A DNA stretch of 64,000 nt from assembly GCA_019925105.1 (NCBI GenBank), contig JAHGAU010000006.1, positions 558,001 through 622,000 on the forward strand. The letters run 5' to 3'. Source of the DNA: Niebla homalea. Taxonomy: Eukaryota > Ascomycota > Lecanoromycetes > Lecanorales > Ramalinaceae. This document shows, in pieces, positions 34,343 through 44,946 of this stretch. Both the position numbers and the translations under genes were made by a program. The stretch's first letter is position 1. Every line of letters starts with the position of its first letter. The notes beneath the pieces were generated by a model that saw only the letters and a list, made by a program, of their open reading frames with translations, had not been told where the DNA came from and searched no databases.

Positions 34343-35837
34343 ATGGAAGCCTGGGTGGCAGAAAAGAGCCACAATCGATTTACTAAATGGGCGAGGGATC
34401 AGGGAATCAAAGTCAATGGCATCCACCATGCAAAAACGCCAAATGGCGGTCTAGGCATCATTGCCAATCGCAGTATCAAGGTGTCATCCGCCAAAACCAG
34501 GCCAAGTTAAGAAAATGCCGCTGAATGATCGGTAGGCTGGCGAAGAGCTCGTCAATGTTCCCTCATCAGCACTTCTAACCCCACAGTCGATTCCTGGAGA
34601 TTTTCGCCAAAAATTCCATGGCATCACCACCCATGGGCTTTTCACTGCTTTCCTTGCCTCGGATGGTCCACATCTGAGGGGCTTTGCCGCTTGGCGAGAG
34701 ACATGGCCTTCAAAGGAAAGCATGGAGTCCTCCATGCCAATATGCTGGCCCAATAAGGTCCTCAATGAAACGAAAGTGTTGCCTCCTGCCCTGCGTAACG
34801 AGATTGAGCCCCCCCTTAATAATGAGCCGTTGCGGTCTCAATCAAAGGCATGCGACCTGCTTCACCGCCAAAGAGAGAAGCTGGAGAAGGATTGGAAGCT
34901 CTGTTCGCAGAAAGATCTGGAAGCAGGTTACTCACATTTCCGCTACTGCTGGCTCTTAGTGAATACTCGATGCTTCTATTATGCGTTGCCCGGCACAAAG
35001 AAGCCTCTATCAAGAGAAGACCGTATGGCTATGTGTCCATTCATCGATCTTTTCAACCACCAGGACAGAGGAGTGAGTAAACTTTTTTGGAATGTAGAAA
35101 ACCCTAGCTAAGAACCAGTGTAACGTCACTTTTGACAAGGGGGAGTTTGTTGTTACAAGCGACCGAGCTTACAGTAGGTGGCAAATCGGGCCCCATTTTT
35201 GGTGGCAGATTGAAAATTTCCAGGTGTTAACGAAGAGCTTTATACATCGTATGGCTCCCATTCGAATGATTTCCTTCTAGCTGAGTGTAAGCTGAAGGAT
35301 TGTCGTCGTTATAAACATGACACTAAGCTGCAGCAGACGGCTTCATTCTTGACGACAATAAGTGGGACTCGCTGCCTCTTGACCACTTGTTGCTTAATCT
35401 CTTCCATGATGAGAACAAGGCAAATCTCGCAAGCGCAGGGTACTTGGGGTATGAGAAGAGCCAAGTGCGATAATTTGATCCTTTGCGTAGCTGCTGACAT
35501 TCGAAGCAGGGATTATACCTTAAGCAGCAATGGAGTGTGCCACAGGACCGAAGTTGCCGCAAGGATTCGAACTCTCAAGCCTCGTGAATGGGAGAAATAC
35601 GTACAAGGAAATCTGATAGAGAACGTGCAAGGAGACTCAGCGGCAAGCGCGTTCATTGTTGAACACGTGCTGCAGGAGCACATGAATGAGGCAAGGCAGG
35701 CCCTTGAGATGCTCGAAGCAAGGGGATTTGGAATGCCTCCGGAGCCGCTGTATGTTCTCGAGCGAAGATGGAAGCAGATTCAAATCTTGGTTGCAAATAC
35801 ATTGAACACAAAACCAGAAACGAAAAAACACGCATAG
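34343..35837 (+). CDS. SET-domain lysine methyltransferase of the Rubisco-LSMT/SETD6 type
   Basis: Six exons (34343-34480, 34536-35072, 35119-35173, 35224-35286, 35337-35448, 35510-35837) sum to 1233 nt, 410 residues. The split SET fold is visible: FTKWARDQGIKVNGI and GGLGIIANRSIKAGEELVNVPSSALLTP at the N-terminus. SHFRYCWLLVNTRCFYY, MCPFIDLFNHQD, then EELYTSYGSHSNDFLLAEYGF complete the SET core. A helical substrate-binding region forms the C-terminus. Such enzymes methylate non-histone targets such as ribosomal or elongation proteins (Rkm group). The substrate cannot be told here. The many short exons make simple ORF prediction fail. It is convergent with the ketopantoate-reductase-like gene, 163 bp away. 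Confidence 0.88.
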
Positions 35838-36000
35838 GACAAAAATTGCTCCAGCCCAGTTTCGAGAGGCTTAGCCTCTCACCAGGTTTGTGACATGAGT
35901 CTTCATCACTACCCTGTGTCGTTTGAGATTGCCAGAAATAGGTCGACCTAATTCGATTTGATGAGCGAATAAGCTGTTTCATACGTGCACTAAGCATTGG

Positions 36001-37819
36001 CTATTCAGGCTCCTTGAACAAACCCATGGACAGTCGCTCCTCTCTATGGAGACTGGTCATTACGCCTTTCGCTTTAACCATATGGATGAGCATGTAATTC
36101 ATGATACAATGCACACCAAGATCTTCACCTCTCTTGACAATATATCCATTGATATAGTCAATCTCCGTTTGCCGACCAACTCGAACGTCCTGTAGCATAG
36201 AGCTGTCGTTCTGATAAGTCTTGTCAGCCACTGACAAAAGTATGCGCTCCAATCTAGCTGGTTCAAACCGCATCTTGACATTGGGGACGTTTTCAAGTTC
36301 TGGTAAGGATCTGATCACGAGCGCAACCTCTGCAAGGAGTAATCGCATCACCCTTGTCAAGTAAAAGTTGTCCACCAAGCCACCATTGATAATATTGAGT
36401 ATAGCGGTCAAAGGATTGATGACAGCGTTGACAGCAAGCTTTTCCAATTGCTGTTGGAAAAGCAGAGTCGGTGGCAAGCCAACGGCTACAAACACCGGAG
36501 TCCTTGTCATAGTCCTGAGCAGATAGCGCGCCGAAGCCGAGGACTCGCTTAAAGTAGGAATGCGTTCTGAATCACGGACGAGCAATGGTGGCATTATTCC
36601 AAGAGCAATCGTACCCTTTCCTGAGTGGATCACCTTGAAATCCGATTCTCCTTTTTTAAGACCATGCGAATTGATTCCCACCATGTAAGTCGGTCGCTTT
36701 GCTGGATCTGGAAAGACGAGGCGATTGACTTCGTCGATAATGCCCATACCGTTCTGCAGAAACAGTATGGTTGAATCTCGTGTTAACCGGTGGGCAATGC
36801 TATATAAGGCCCTTGCAGTTGCATAAGCTTTGAGGGTCACGATAAGGTTGTAGATGATCGATTCATTATCTTTCAGTGTGCCATGTCGACCTCGATCTGC
36901 TGCTGCTGAAGCCATTTCATGTCCGCCTGCTGACATTTCGTCTGTCTTGGACTGCTGGTAAGTTTGATTTTGCTCAGCTCCAGAGCTCTGGCTTTTAGTA
37001 GGGACATAGTTGGGTGTGCTCTCATGATCCGTCGTATCTTGGGACTTGTTCGGTTGCGCATCCTGGGATTGCTCTTCCATCAAGGAAATCGAGGAGTCAC
37101 GCTTGTCCGTCGAATTATTGTTGCTTTTGACTGCTTCTTGATCCCGCGCTGTATCCTTTGCTACGCCTCTGTGTAATCTTTGATCGCCTTCGTCTCGGAG
37201 ACTTTGCGGCCATTCAATGTGAAATCCATCTCTTGCCTCCATCATTTTGTGCGTCGTGATCTCCAAGGTACCGCCATCTTCACGTTCACGCCACGTCCTT
37301 GCCTGGTTTCTCCCTTTAAGGATTAAGGTGATTGGAGGACGGTTCGGTATGCCGGCAAGTGAGTGCGCAACGAACGTACCGACATTGCCGACTCCCAAGA
37401 CGTGTATTCTTCGAGGTACCTCCCTTGTCTTCTTATCCCTATGGAAGACGGAAATGGCACTGTCACTCTGAAGCGATTTATCCCCATCGTCAACAGCGTT
37501 GTCCCGGTCATTTTCCTCAAGTGCAATCTCGTCTGGGGCGCTCGAATAGGGCAGTCCATGCACACCTACTCCCCACCCGGATGACCTGCAGAACGCTGAG
37601 CATCTTGGTCCTGTGTGGATCACACCGGCCCCAGCCCACAAGAGCGGCCGCCTCCAAATGGACGGAGACAGGTTGGGAGGCCAATCCGAGAATGTTTCTA
37701 CTATCAAATGAGCATGATCAGTCTAGCAAAAAGCTCATTGCTGAGTATGGCGATGATCTGAGGAGTTCTGAAAAAAGGGGTGTCTGACCCTCTGTGGACA
37801 GTCTCGGGACTAAGTACAT
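36001..37819 (-). CDS. Ketopantoate reductase (PanE/ApbA)-family protein
   Basis: The main exon (37700-36001) is certain. A 31-nt first exon (37819-37789, MYLVPRLSTE) with an 88-bp intron is my proposal, because the main frame has no early ATG; together they give 1731 nt, 576 residues. The Rossmann motif GxGxxG is present (IHVLGVGNVGTFVAHSLAG). Then come a Ser/Gln-rich insert of about 100 residues, LFLQNGMGIIDEV, and the C-terminal helical domain with KLAVNAVINPLTAILN, the catalytic-lysine region of 2-dehydropantoate 2-reductase. Classical PanE makes pantoate for CoA. Large fungal members with inserts may act elsewhere (for example mitochondrial Cbs2-like proteins), so the activity is not certain. 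Confidence 0.82.
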
Positions 37820-38075
37820 AAGAATAAAAAATATCATCGTCATCTAGAATTTAGCATATCCTCGATCGGGCCTTTTGCTTCTTGGGCGCTTGCGCTTGGA
37901 AGCCAAACGCGGCTTGGCATAAACCAGCTACCTATTATTTATTGTATTGCCCCAATTTCTTCCTAGATGTTTGCTCTCTACTATCGAAACGCCGCGGAAC
38001 AATCAATGGTACTCATCTACTGCTACCATAGGGTTTCTCGATGCTAAGGACTTCACGTTTTGAGTTCAGGACGCC
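37820..38075. promoter_or_regulatory. Short divergent promoter region
   Basis: 256 bp between the proposed start of the ketopantoate-reductase-like gene and LRP1. It is AT-rich, with no further feature seen. Confidence 0.4.
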
Positions 38076-38810
38076 ATGGAAGCCAATAACCTTTTGCCGT
38101 TGATCGAAGCTCTGGACAATGATATCGACGACCTGGAGGAGGCCTTGTCACCGCTACTGAGAGCATCCTTGTCTGAACATGCAAGCAAACTACCAGTGTT
38201 AGACAAAGCTCAACTGTATATTCTCATTACTTATGCAATCGAGTCTATGGTTTTCTGTACGCTCACTGGTACATTGGTGTTGCAAGAGTCATTACAGACT
38301 AATGAATACAGCTTACCTACGACTAAATGGGGTCAATGCAAAAGAGCACCCCATCTTCCGCGAGCTGACCAGGGTCAAACAATATTTTGCCAAAGTTAAC
38401 ACTGCAGAGTCATCCGGATCCAAGCGCAACACACAGCTTGACAAAGCCGCTGCCGGGCGTTTCATCAAACATGGTTTAGTACGTTCAAAGGCTTCCCTAC
38501 GACGGGCTGGCTAATGGGATAGGCTGGCAATGACAAATTTGACAAGATGGAGGTAGAGAGACTACGACAAGCAAAAGCCACGGCGTCTGCCAAGGTTGAA
38601 GGAAATGAAAAGAAGCGTAAAAGACCGGATGAAGAGCATTCTTCAACAGAAGCTCAAGCTCAAGCTCAAATCGATTCGACCAAAGAGAACGAAGAAGAAG
38701 CCAAGGCTCAAAAAGCCCGCAGGAAGGCAGCAAAGAAGCTTCGCAAGAAGCAAAAGCAAGAGCAGAAGGAAGAGAGCATCGGCAATGGGAAGAAGTCATC
38801 CCCAAGCTGA
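38076..38810 (+). CDS. LRP1: Nuclear exosome cofactor Lrp1/Rrp47 (C1D family)
   Basis: Three exons (38076-38256, 38312-38478, 38523-38810) give 636 nt, 211 residues. The N-terminal Sas10/C1D domain reads LDNDIDDLEEALSPLL, KAQLYILITYAIESMVFSYLRLNGV and HPIFRELTRVKQYF. The C-terminal half is highly charged and Lys-rich (KKRKRPDEEH, KARRKAAKKLRKKQKQEQ). The family partners the exonuclease Rrp6 in the nuclear exosome for 3' processing of rRNA, snoRNA and snRNA. The DNA for the charged tail has short repeats of CTCAAG/AAGCTC type. Confidence 0.93.
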
Positions 38811-39518
38811 TGAAGCAGCCTTGATCACTCTGTTCTTGATTACCCGGAACACCAGAATGCTTGCCAGCCGAACCTCATAGGTCTCGGCTACGTAGATGCA
38901 GGCAGGGTCAAAATCGTTATCGTACTGCATCTAAGCGACGAGTGGCCGACGCTAGGCTGAAGGTATATTGAAAGTTCTCTCCAGCGTTATGATACCTCCA
39001 ACTTCGCTTACAAGCAACCCTGTTCAGCGTAGGCTCAAACATTTGCAGTCATAACGGCTGAGATGGCGATAATAAAGCATTCTAGTGTCCGTCGTCGAAC
39101 AATTAGGGTCGTTCCAGGCGGGACTGGGGAAGGGTGGTGGTCTCTTTGTTTGCAGAGATTCGGATCCCAAGTTCGTCTACTCTGCTGCCCAAAGTCAGCT
39201 AGCATCATAAAGAAGACACTCAGAAACCAATTGTAAATTTTCAAGTTTCCATGATTATAAGTATCGCGTCTTCATGATCACAATCCTGACTATATATGAT
39301 GGTGATTTGACTGGTTGCTGCAAAGACGCAAGAATCGCTCGATGCTACTAACCGCTTCGGGACAATGTAGGATCATTTATTCATTTTCCTCCTCTTCTCC
39401 ATCTTCCATTTCTCTGACCCTCAATCTAGCTAATCCTCAGACCGCCCGAGTCGCATAAATCCAGAGTCTCTGTAACTTACCGGCAGCATTTCAAATTTGC
39501 CATCACAACCAAAACATC
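38811..39518. promoter_or_regulatory. Intergenic region upstream of MIX17, 708 bp
   Basis: It holds the 3' flank of LRP1 and the promoter of the twin-CX9C gene. No other coding signal is supported. Confidence 0.45.
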
Positions 39519-40124
39519 ATGCCTCGTTCTCGTGGTGGCGGCGGCGGTCGCAGACCTTCCGCTCCATCCGCTGCTCCAAAGCCAAAGGCCATGCCACCGC
39601 AGCAGCAAGCCCGTCCTTCTAGCACTGCTGCGCATCCTCCTGCAGGAGCGCAGCAGGCTCCAGGTCAGCAAGGTCAGCGGCCAGGACTCTTTGGGCAGAT
39701 GGCCTCTACTGCAGCGTATGGTTTTCCCAGCTAGCAATCCCAGCAATGGCAATGCAAAAGCGTACAGCATACGAAATGTTGACAAGCTGACATTAATCCA
39801 GTGGCGTTGCCGTTGGCTCCTCAATCGGTCATGCGATAGGTGGCATGTTTGGAGGTGGATCATCACCGGCGGAGCAGCAGCCAGCAGACAACTCGCTGTC
39901 ATCTCAGGGCCAAGAGTCGAGCTACCAGAACAACAGCTGGGGGGCTCGCAGCTGCGATAACGATGCGAAGTCCTTTACCAAATGTCTGGACGAGAATCAG
40001 GGCAATATGCAGATCTGCGGCTGGTATCTTGAGCAGCTGGTAAGGCGTGTGATGGTATTGTGAGATGTTTAGATGGCTGACACCCTCTTAGAAGGCTTGT
40101 CAATCTGCTGCCAGCCAGTATTAG
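39519..40124 (+). CDS. MIX17: Twin-CX9C mitochondrial protein, CHCHD2/Mix17 type
   Basis: Three exons (39519-39715, 39802-40039, 40092-40124) give 468 nt, 155 residues. The N-terminus (MPRSRGGGGGRRPSAPSAA) is basic and Pro/Ala-rich. A central hydrophobic Gly-rich helix (GVAVGSSIGHAIGGMFGG) is typical of CHCHD2/CHCHD10. The C-terminus has two exact C-x9-C pairs: CDNDAKSFTKC and CGWYLEQLKAC. The second pair is completed only by the last, 33-nt exon. Such proteins enter the intermembrane space through the Mia40 relay and support respiratory-chain and cristae function. Confidence 0.93.
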
Positions 40125-41985
40125 TTTGACCTTAAACAAGACCGAACAAAAATACACGAGAGCGTCAGTAGAAGGTGAAAGCAAAAGCATTGGCGGCAAT
40201 TAGAATGTGTACTCTATGACCAGGAGTTGCTAGCATGGAACTGGAAAGCCTCAATCTCTCCTCAATGAGTTGCAATATTTCCCGAGCTATCGGATATCAA
40301 CTCTCCAGTGTTGGCCCCTGCATACCATTGATCCTTGGCTGGTGTGTCCCAAAAAGCAAGGACATAACAAATCATTCCCCTTCACTTCGCCTATTCTAAT
40401 GCCAGATAGCTCACATTGTTCGAGAAGCTCTACCCTGCAACTACATAGCCACCCAAGTGCTTCGTTGTATAGATTATATTGGTAGCATCTTCTATCTGGC
40501 GGGCTGATTTGGTCTGGTCAATGCTTACTTTGGCTATCTGTTCAGATGTCGACTCTTTCACTGGAGGCTGAAGCTTGAGCAGCCATTGCTTATTGCACAA
40601 TCTCTCTCTTATGATATGCTACTACTCTCTCCTTTCTTTGGATCATGTTGCTGTATACTGATGTGATAGTCGCAGACCTGGACAAAGTCGGCGATATATC
40701 AGATGCTGCCGCAACCACACCATATCTATCAATTCGACTTTCATTCTGGTATTTCTGCCATGGGAGAAACCCTCTTGTCTCGATGGTCTCATCTTCTGGG
40801 GTGTTCGAAGAATTGAGACGGGGTCTTACCTCTCATGGATCTCACAGAAGCTTAAAAGGACTCGCCCTACTTCTCCAATAAACAGCCCACTGCGTCACCA
40901 ATCGCAGCCGGATGAGTACTGTTGCAATATGAAGAGATGCCCACCTGGACCCAAAACAGTCGCTCATCCTCAGCGGCTATCAAAGGGAGACCAACGACGT
41001 AATTGCCTATCTCTATGGCTGGACATTCCGTCACAACAAAATTTGCAATGTTCTTTCCCATCTGCATCTAGCAGCATCTGCATCCAGCAGTATCCTGTAC
41101 AATCATTGAGTGTGTTTCTCATATTTTCATCCTACGAGGTCTACCCAGCCGCCAGTCTGCTGGACAAGTATGTCTTTTCCGTCTTCACCTCCTGACTATC
41201 TCATCGACTAAACGTGCATTCATAAACGATTAAGAATACCGATCAACCCTATGGGTTTGCACTGACTACCTCGGCATCATCCTGTTGAGGCTCGTGGCTC
41301 GGATTGGGCATCCACGTTGACTTGTACGATGACGCGAGGCTACAGGAGATCCAACGGGCTATGATCATTTGCCTTAGGGAGTGCCAAATTGCAAGCGAAT
41401 ATGTACAGCGTGTTCCGCCTGTGCACGTTCGTGGTATGTCATTGATGGGCTTTGCAACGCTGATTCATAGTGGTTGGGTCTTTTGGGGGGGGCGTGCCTA
41501 GAAAGGGATAGTGAAATGCGGTACTACTTGTTGGAAGTACTATGGTTGTCCGTCGGAGCGAGTCCACATGCTTCCCAACTCCTATGATTGTTTCAAGACT
41601 GGCATGTTTGATTGATGCGGTGCTTCCCACCATCAATCTTTTTGTAACCTGGTGCACATCGCTACGGTAGTCCAGGCTTAGGGTGTCTGAAGCGCTTATA
41701 ATTAGCACTTCGCCAAAGGCCTATCATAAACGCCAGTATAACTTGGAGTTATGGGAGGCAATAATGGCAACAAGGATGAACGTCTTGAAGGGACCGGCTG
41801 ATATCAGAGAAGATGTTGATCTGCAAGTCCCATTACATTTTGGATGAGCGGTGCTCTTTACCAGGATAAGTGTGATCCTTACGCTGGGCGACTTGATGGT
41901 TTGAAGTATTGAATAACTGCATGGCCGATGCGCCAGGCTCCGCGCTCTACCTAGATTTGAGGACACTGCACATCACAGTCTATGC
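40125..41985. other. Gene-poor stretch of about 1.9 kb
   Basis: Only short ORFs without recognisable motifs occur (for example near 40645 and 41304). I tried to link them across introns without success. Some TGTT/CATC-rich sequence is present. It may contain a long 3' UTR, non-coding RNA or a decayed gene, but nothing is supported. Confidence 0.4.
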
Positions 41986-43582
41986 CTAGTCACGCTTCTC
42001 AGAGTCTTCCCTTCGCGGCTCAAAGTTAAGCTAGAGAGGTCAGATTACATGCGACACAGGGAAACACATGATACAACTCACTTGATTGCCGTTGTAGAGC
42101 TGATGTGGGTCTTGATCCCTTTGCTGGTCACGCAACGTGCGAACGTTAATGCCCGAAGTTGTGTCCTGAGACCGACGCTCAGAGCCACGAGCTTGCTCTG
42201 GTGGCGGCGGCTCAGACTGTCCTCGTGCCTCCGCTTGCACACCACCAAAGCCTAAGAACGTGCCAAGGGCGCCCGCGACGAGGCCAGCACCGGAAGATGC
42301 GATGTTGTAGCCAGCAGAGGCACCTTTTGAGAGCAAGCCTTGACTGTTGGTGTAAGCTGCCGTGTACTCCTGGACAGGAACCATTACGAGTGTCGAACTT
42401 GGAACAAGACCTAGATCCTGAAGCGTCTGCTCCTCCTCGGATATGGACAGCGTTCGGTTGGGCAATGGAGTCAGTATTTGCTTCAGAGTGTATGGTGCAT
42501 CCCCATCTTCTCTAGACTCATCTATCCAATTGCGGACATGGCTCCCTAATGATTGGTCGGATGGAAATTTGGTGCGGATGTTGCTACCATCGAAAAGGCG
42601 TACTTGGAGGGCGCAGGTGGAAGACTTAGCTCCTGAGCTTGAGACGAATGTCTGGACCTTATCAGTCATAGGCATTAACGAACTACCATTGCCAACACCC
42701 TCCTTCATACTCTCAGCTTCTGCTTTTGCCTGAGCTTTTCTCCGCTCTTCCTTCTCCCTCCGCTCCGCTTTGTCATACTCAATCTGCCGCTTGATCCTGT
42801 CCCTCTCAAGTCTCGCTTCTGTTTGACGCTTCCTCTCCTGCAAGGCATACGAAGCCTGTTTGCCTTTCGTCGAATTGGGGTCCTGAGCAAGCGATTGTGT
42901 GCGAGCTTCCGCTTTAGCCTTGCGGTCCTCCCTTTCCACTTGCTCCTTTGCCTGCTTGTCCTTTTCCAGTCTTGTCTTTCGATCCGCTAACAATCTTGCT
43001 ACAGCTGAAGGGTTCCTGTCTGTCTCCACTCCTGGCGTCGCTGAAGAACCGGGTTCATTCCTTTCATCATTTTCAGTGTTTATACTCGGTGACCGTGATG
43101 GAATGGCGGGTCCAGGGGGTGGAGTAGATGCTGAAGCTGAAGCAGATGTAGGGGCTGGAGTGGACGCCGACACTGACGCGGATGCAGGCTCTGGTGTCAT
43201 ACTTAACGTCTTGAGCACGGCTGCTTTGAAGGTATGTGGCCCTTCTCCCGACCGAAGATCAAGTAATAGCTGGCCATTCCTATTCCATCTATGAGCCGAT
43301 TCATCATCTCAAAGCTAAATACTTTATATACCGTATAATAATAAAGGCAGGAATCTGTGGTACTGGATAATATGCGGTAAGGAATCCTGCCTCTTGTGAG
43401 CCGGATTCGATTCGTAGACTGATTGTCCTGGATCGTAACGCCATTCCTATCTGCTGATCGGTGAGATAGCTCTCTTGCCAGAGCTTGCTCTCACTGCCGT
43501 TGTCGGTGAGAAAGCAAGCTACCGACTTGGATTCCTGCAGAGCGAGGGCGATGCCCGATTGAAGGTCACCCTCGTAGAACAT
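41986..43582 (-). CDS. UBX-domain protein, UBXN4/erasin-like
   Basis: Three exons (43582-43332, 43279-42082, 42030-41986) give 1494 nt, 497 residues. The N-terminus is a thioredoxin-like UAS segment (MFYEGDLQSGIALALQESK, VACFLTDN, IPAFIIIRNGQLLLDL). A Ser/Ala/Pro linker and a long charged coiled coil (KTRLEKDKQAKEQVEREDRK) follow. Then comes the UBX fold (CALQVRLFDGSNIRTKFPSDQSL and TLQDLGLVPSSTLVMVPV). After it lies a Gly/Ala hydrophobic stretch (AGLVAGALGTFLGFGG). The last exon adds LNFEPRREDSEKRD. UBX proteins recruit Cdc48/p97; UBXN4-like members act at the ER membrane in ERAD. The ER role is inference from the hydrophobic segment. Confidence 0.88.
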
Positions 43583-43803
43583 GATGCAGTCAGATTACTC
43601 GATCAGGTGGGTCTGTACGAATAAGCTGGTTTGAGGATATTGCTTGAGACTGAAGGGATCAATGCAATGGGAGTTGGATCAAAGATTCGTCTGCACTGGT
43701 CATGAGGGGTAGATCCAATTCTGCCGGGTAGCAGATGCGAAAACATTTCATCTTCGACTTCACTCGAAACATCATCCATGACGGGTCACGAATCTCATTC
43801 GGC
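43583..43803. promoter_or_regulatory. Compact bidirectional promoter
   Basis: 221 bp between the divergent starts of the UBX gene and SURF1 (ATG at 43804; 152 bp if the in-frame ATG at 43735 is used). Confidence 0.45.
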
Positions 43804-44935
43804 ATGAAGGACAGCTTATTTCGTGGGTTGCTTCGCACAAGGTCCGTTACTACTGGTTTCAATTCGATAAGGCCACGCCTGAACCTCAGCCATCAAACCG
43901 GAAACCCTTCACTGCGGCGCTACGCTCATTATCCTGCGGACAACCCTTCGTTCTCGTCAATTGTTGACAACCCTCCTCAGATCATCAGGACAGGGCGGAG
44001 ACATGGCGCTGGACTCATCATTCTAAGTCTGCTCTTCCTCTTCGAGCCGGCCGCTTCAATGATAGCTAAGATAACATCAAAGTCCTGATCCCCACGACTG
44101 CTTTCGCGCTTGGAACATGGCAAGTCTTTAGGCTGCGGTGGAAAACAGACCTGATCACAAAATTCGAAGACCGGATCCTCAAAGCGCCTTTGCCCCTGCC
44201 ACCCCAGGTCGACCCATACGCAATTAAGGACTTTGATTACCGGCGGGTGAACGCAACTGGGCTTCTCAGGCATGATCAAGAGATGCTTCTAGGTCCGCGA
44301 ATCCATGACGGCCGGAATGGCTTCCTAGTCATCACCCCTCTTGAGCGAGAGGGAGGCGCTTCGAAGGTTCTCATCAACAGAGGATGGATCCCAAAGAAAT
44401 TCGCAAGGCAGCAGGATCGAAAGGGGGGCTTAATCGCCCAACCTGTCACTGTGGAAGGATTGTTGCGAGAGCCTTGGAAGAAAAATTTCTTCACCCCGGA
44501 CAATCACCCTGAACTAGGATTATTTCATTTCCCAGACGTGCAGCAGATGGCCAAATTCTCGGGGAGTGAGCCTGTGTGGATCGAGGAGACTATGGGTATC
44601 TTGGTCATCCAGGGATTAACCTCCTATGAAAGCTGATTGGCAATGCAGAACCGGACCTGTTGAAGGCGTATGATCGGGAAGCTGCCGGCATCCCCATAGG
44701 AAGACCTGCCGACGTCAATTTGAGAAACAACCACACGCAGTACATCTTTACCTGGTATGTAATTTTGTGCGCCTTTCGTCCTTGGCCTGGCGATACCGCA
44801 TGTGAGTTTATCTCGTGATTGACATCGAATCGCAGGTATTCGCTTTCGTTTGCTACTGCTATCATGTTCTGGATGCTCGTGAGGAAGCCCCCCTCGGACA
44901 TAGCCAGGAGGGTGAGGCAGAATAAAGAGTGGTGA
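43804..44935 (+). CDS. SHY1: Cytochrome c oxidase assembly factor Surf1/Shy1
   Basis: Four exons (43804-44026, 44083-44595, 44649-44754, 44836-44935) give 942 nt, 313 residues. A basic mitochondrial presequence (MKDSLFRGLLRTRSVTTGF) leads to the first membrane helix, GLIILILIPTTAFALGTWQVFRLRWK, with the family GTWQ motif. The intermembrane domain has ITPLEREGG, VLINRGWIPK, VEGLLRE and FFTPDNHPE. The second helix is YSLSFATAIMFWML. Surf1 helps insert heme a into Cox1. The first donor (GTCTGC) is weak but is the only one that gives the conserved join. An in-frame ATG at 43735 is possible. It is convergent with CENP-T at only 11 bp. Confidence 0.93.
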
Positions 44936-44946
44936 GAGATTTGACA

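Noticed and set aside
35560..35580. B-box-like GAGAGTTCGAATCC on the minus strand
   Set aside because: It lies inside conserved coding sequence of the second SET gene and no cloverleaf can be formed.
41304..41501. Short ORF (MGIHVDLYDD...)
   Set aside because: No motif, no splice partner and no similarity recognised; treated as chance.
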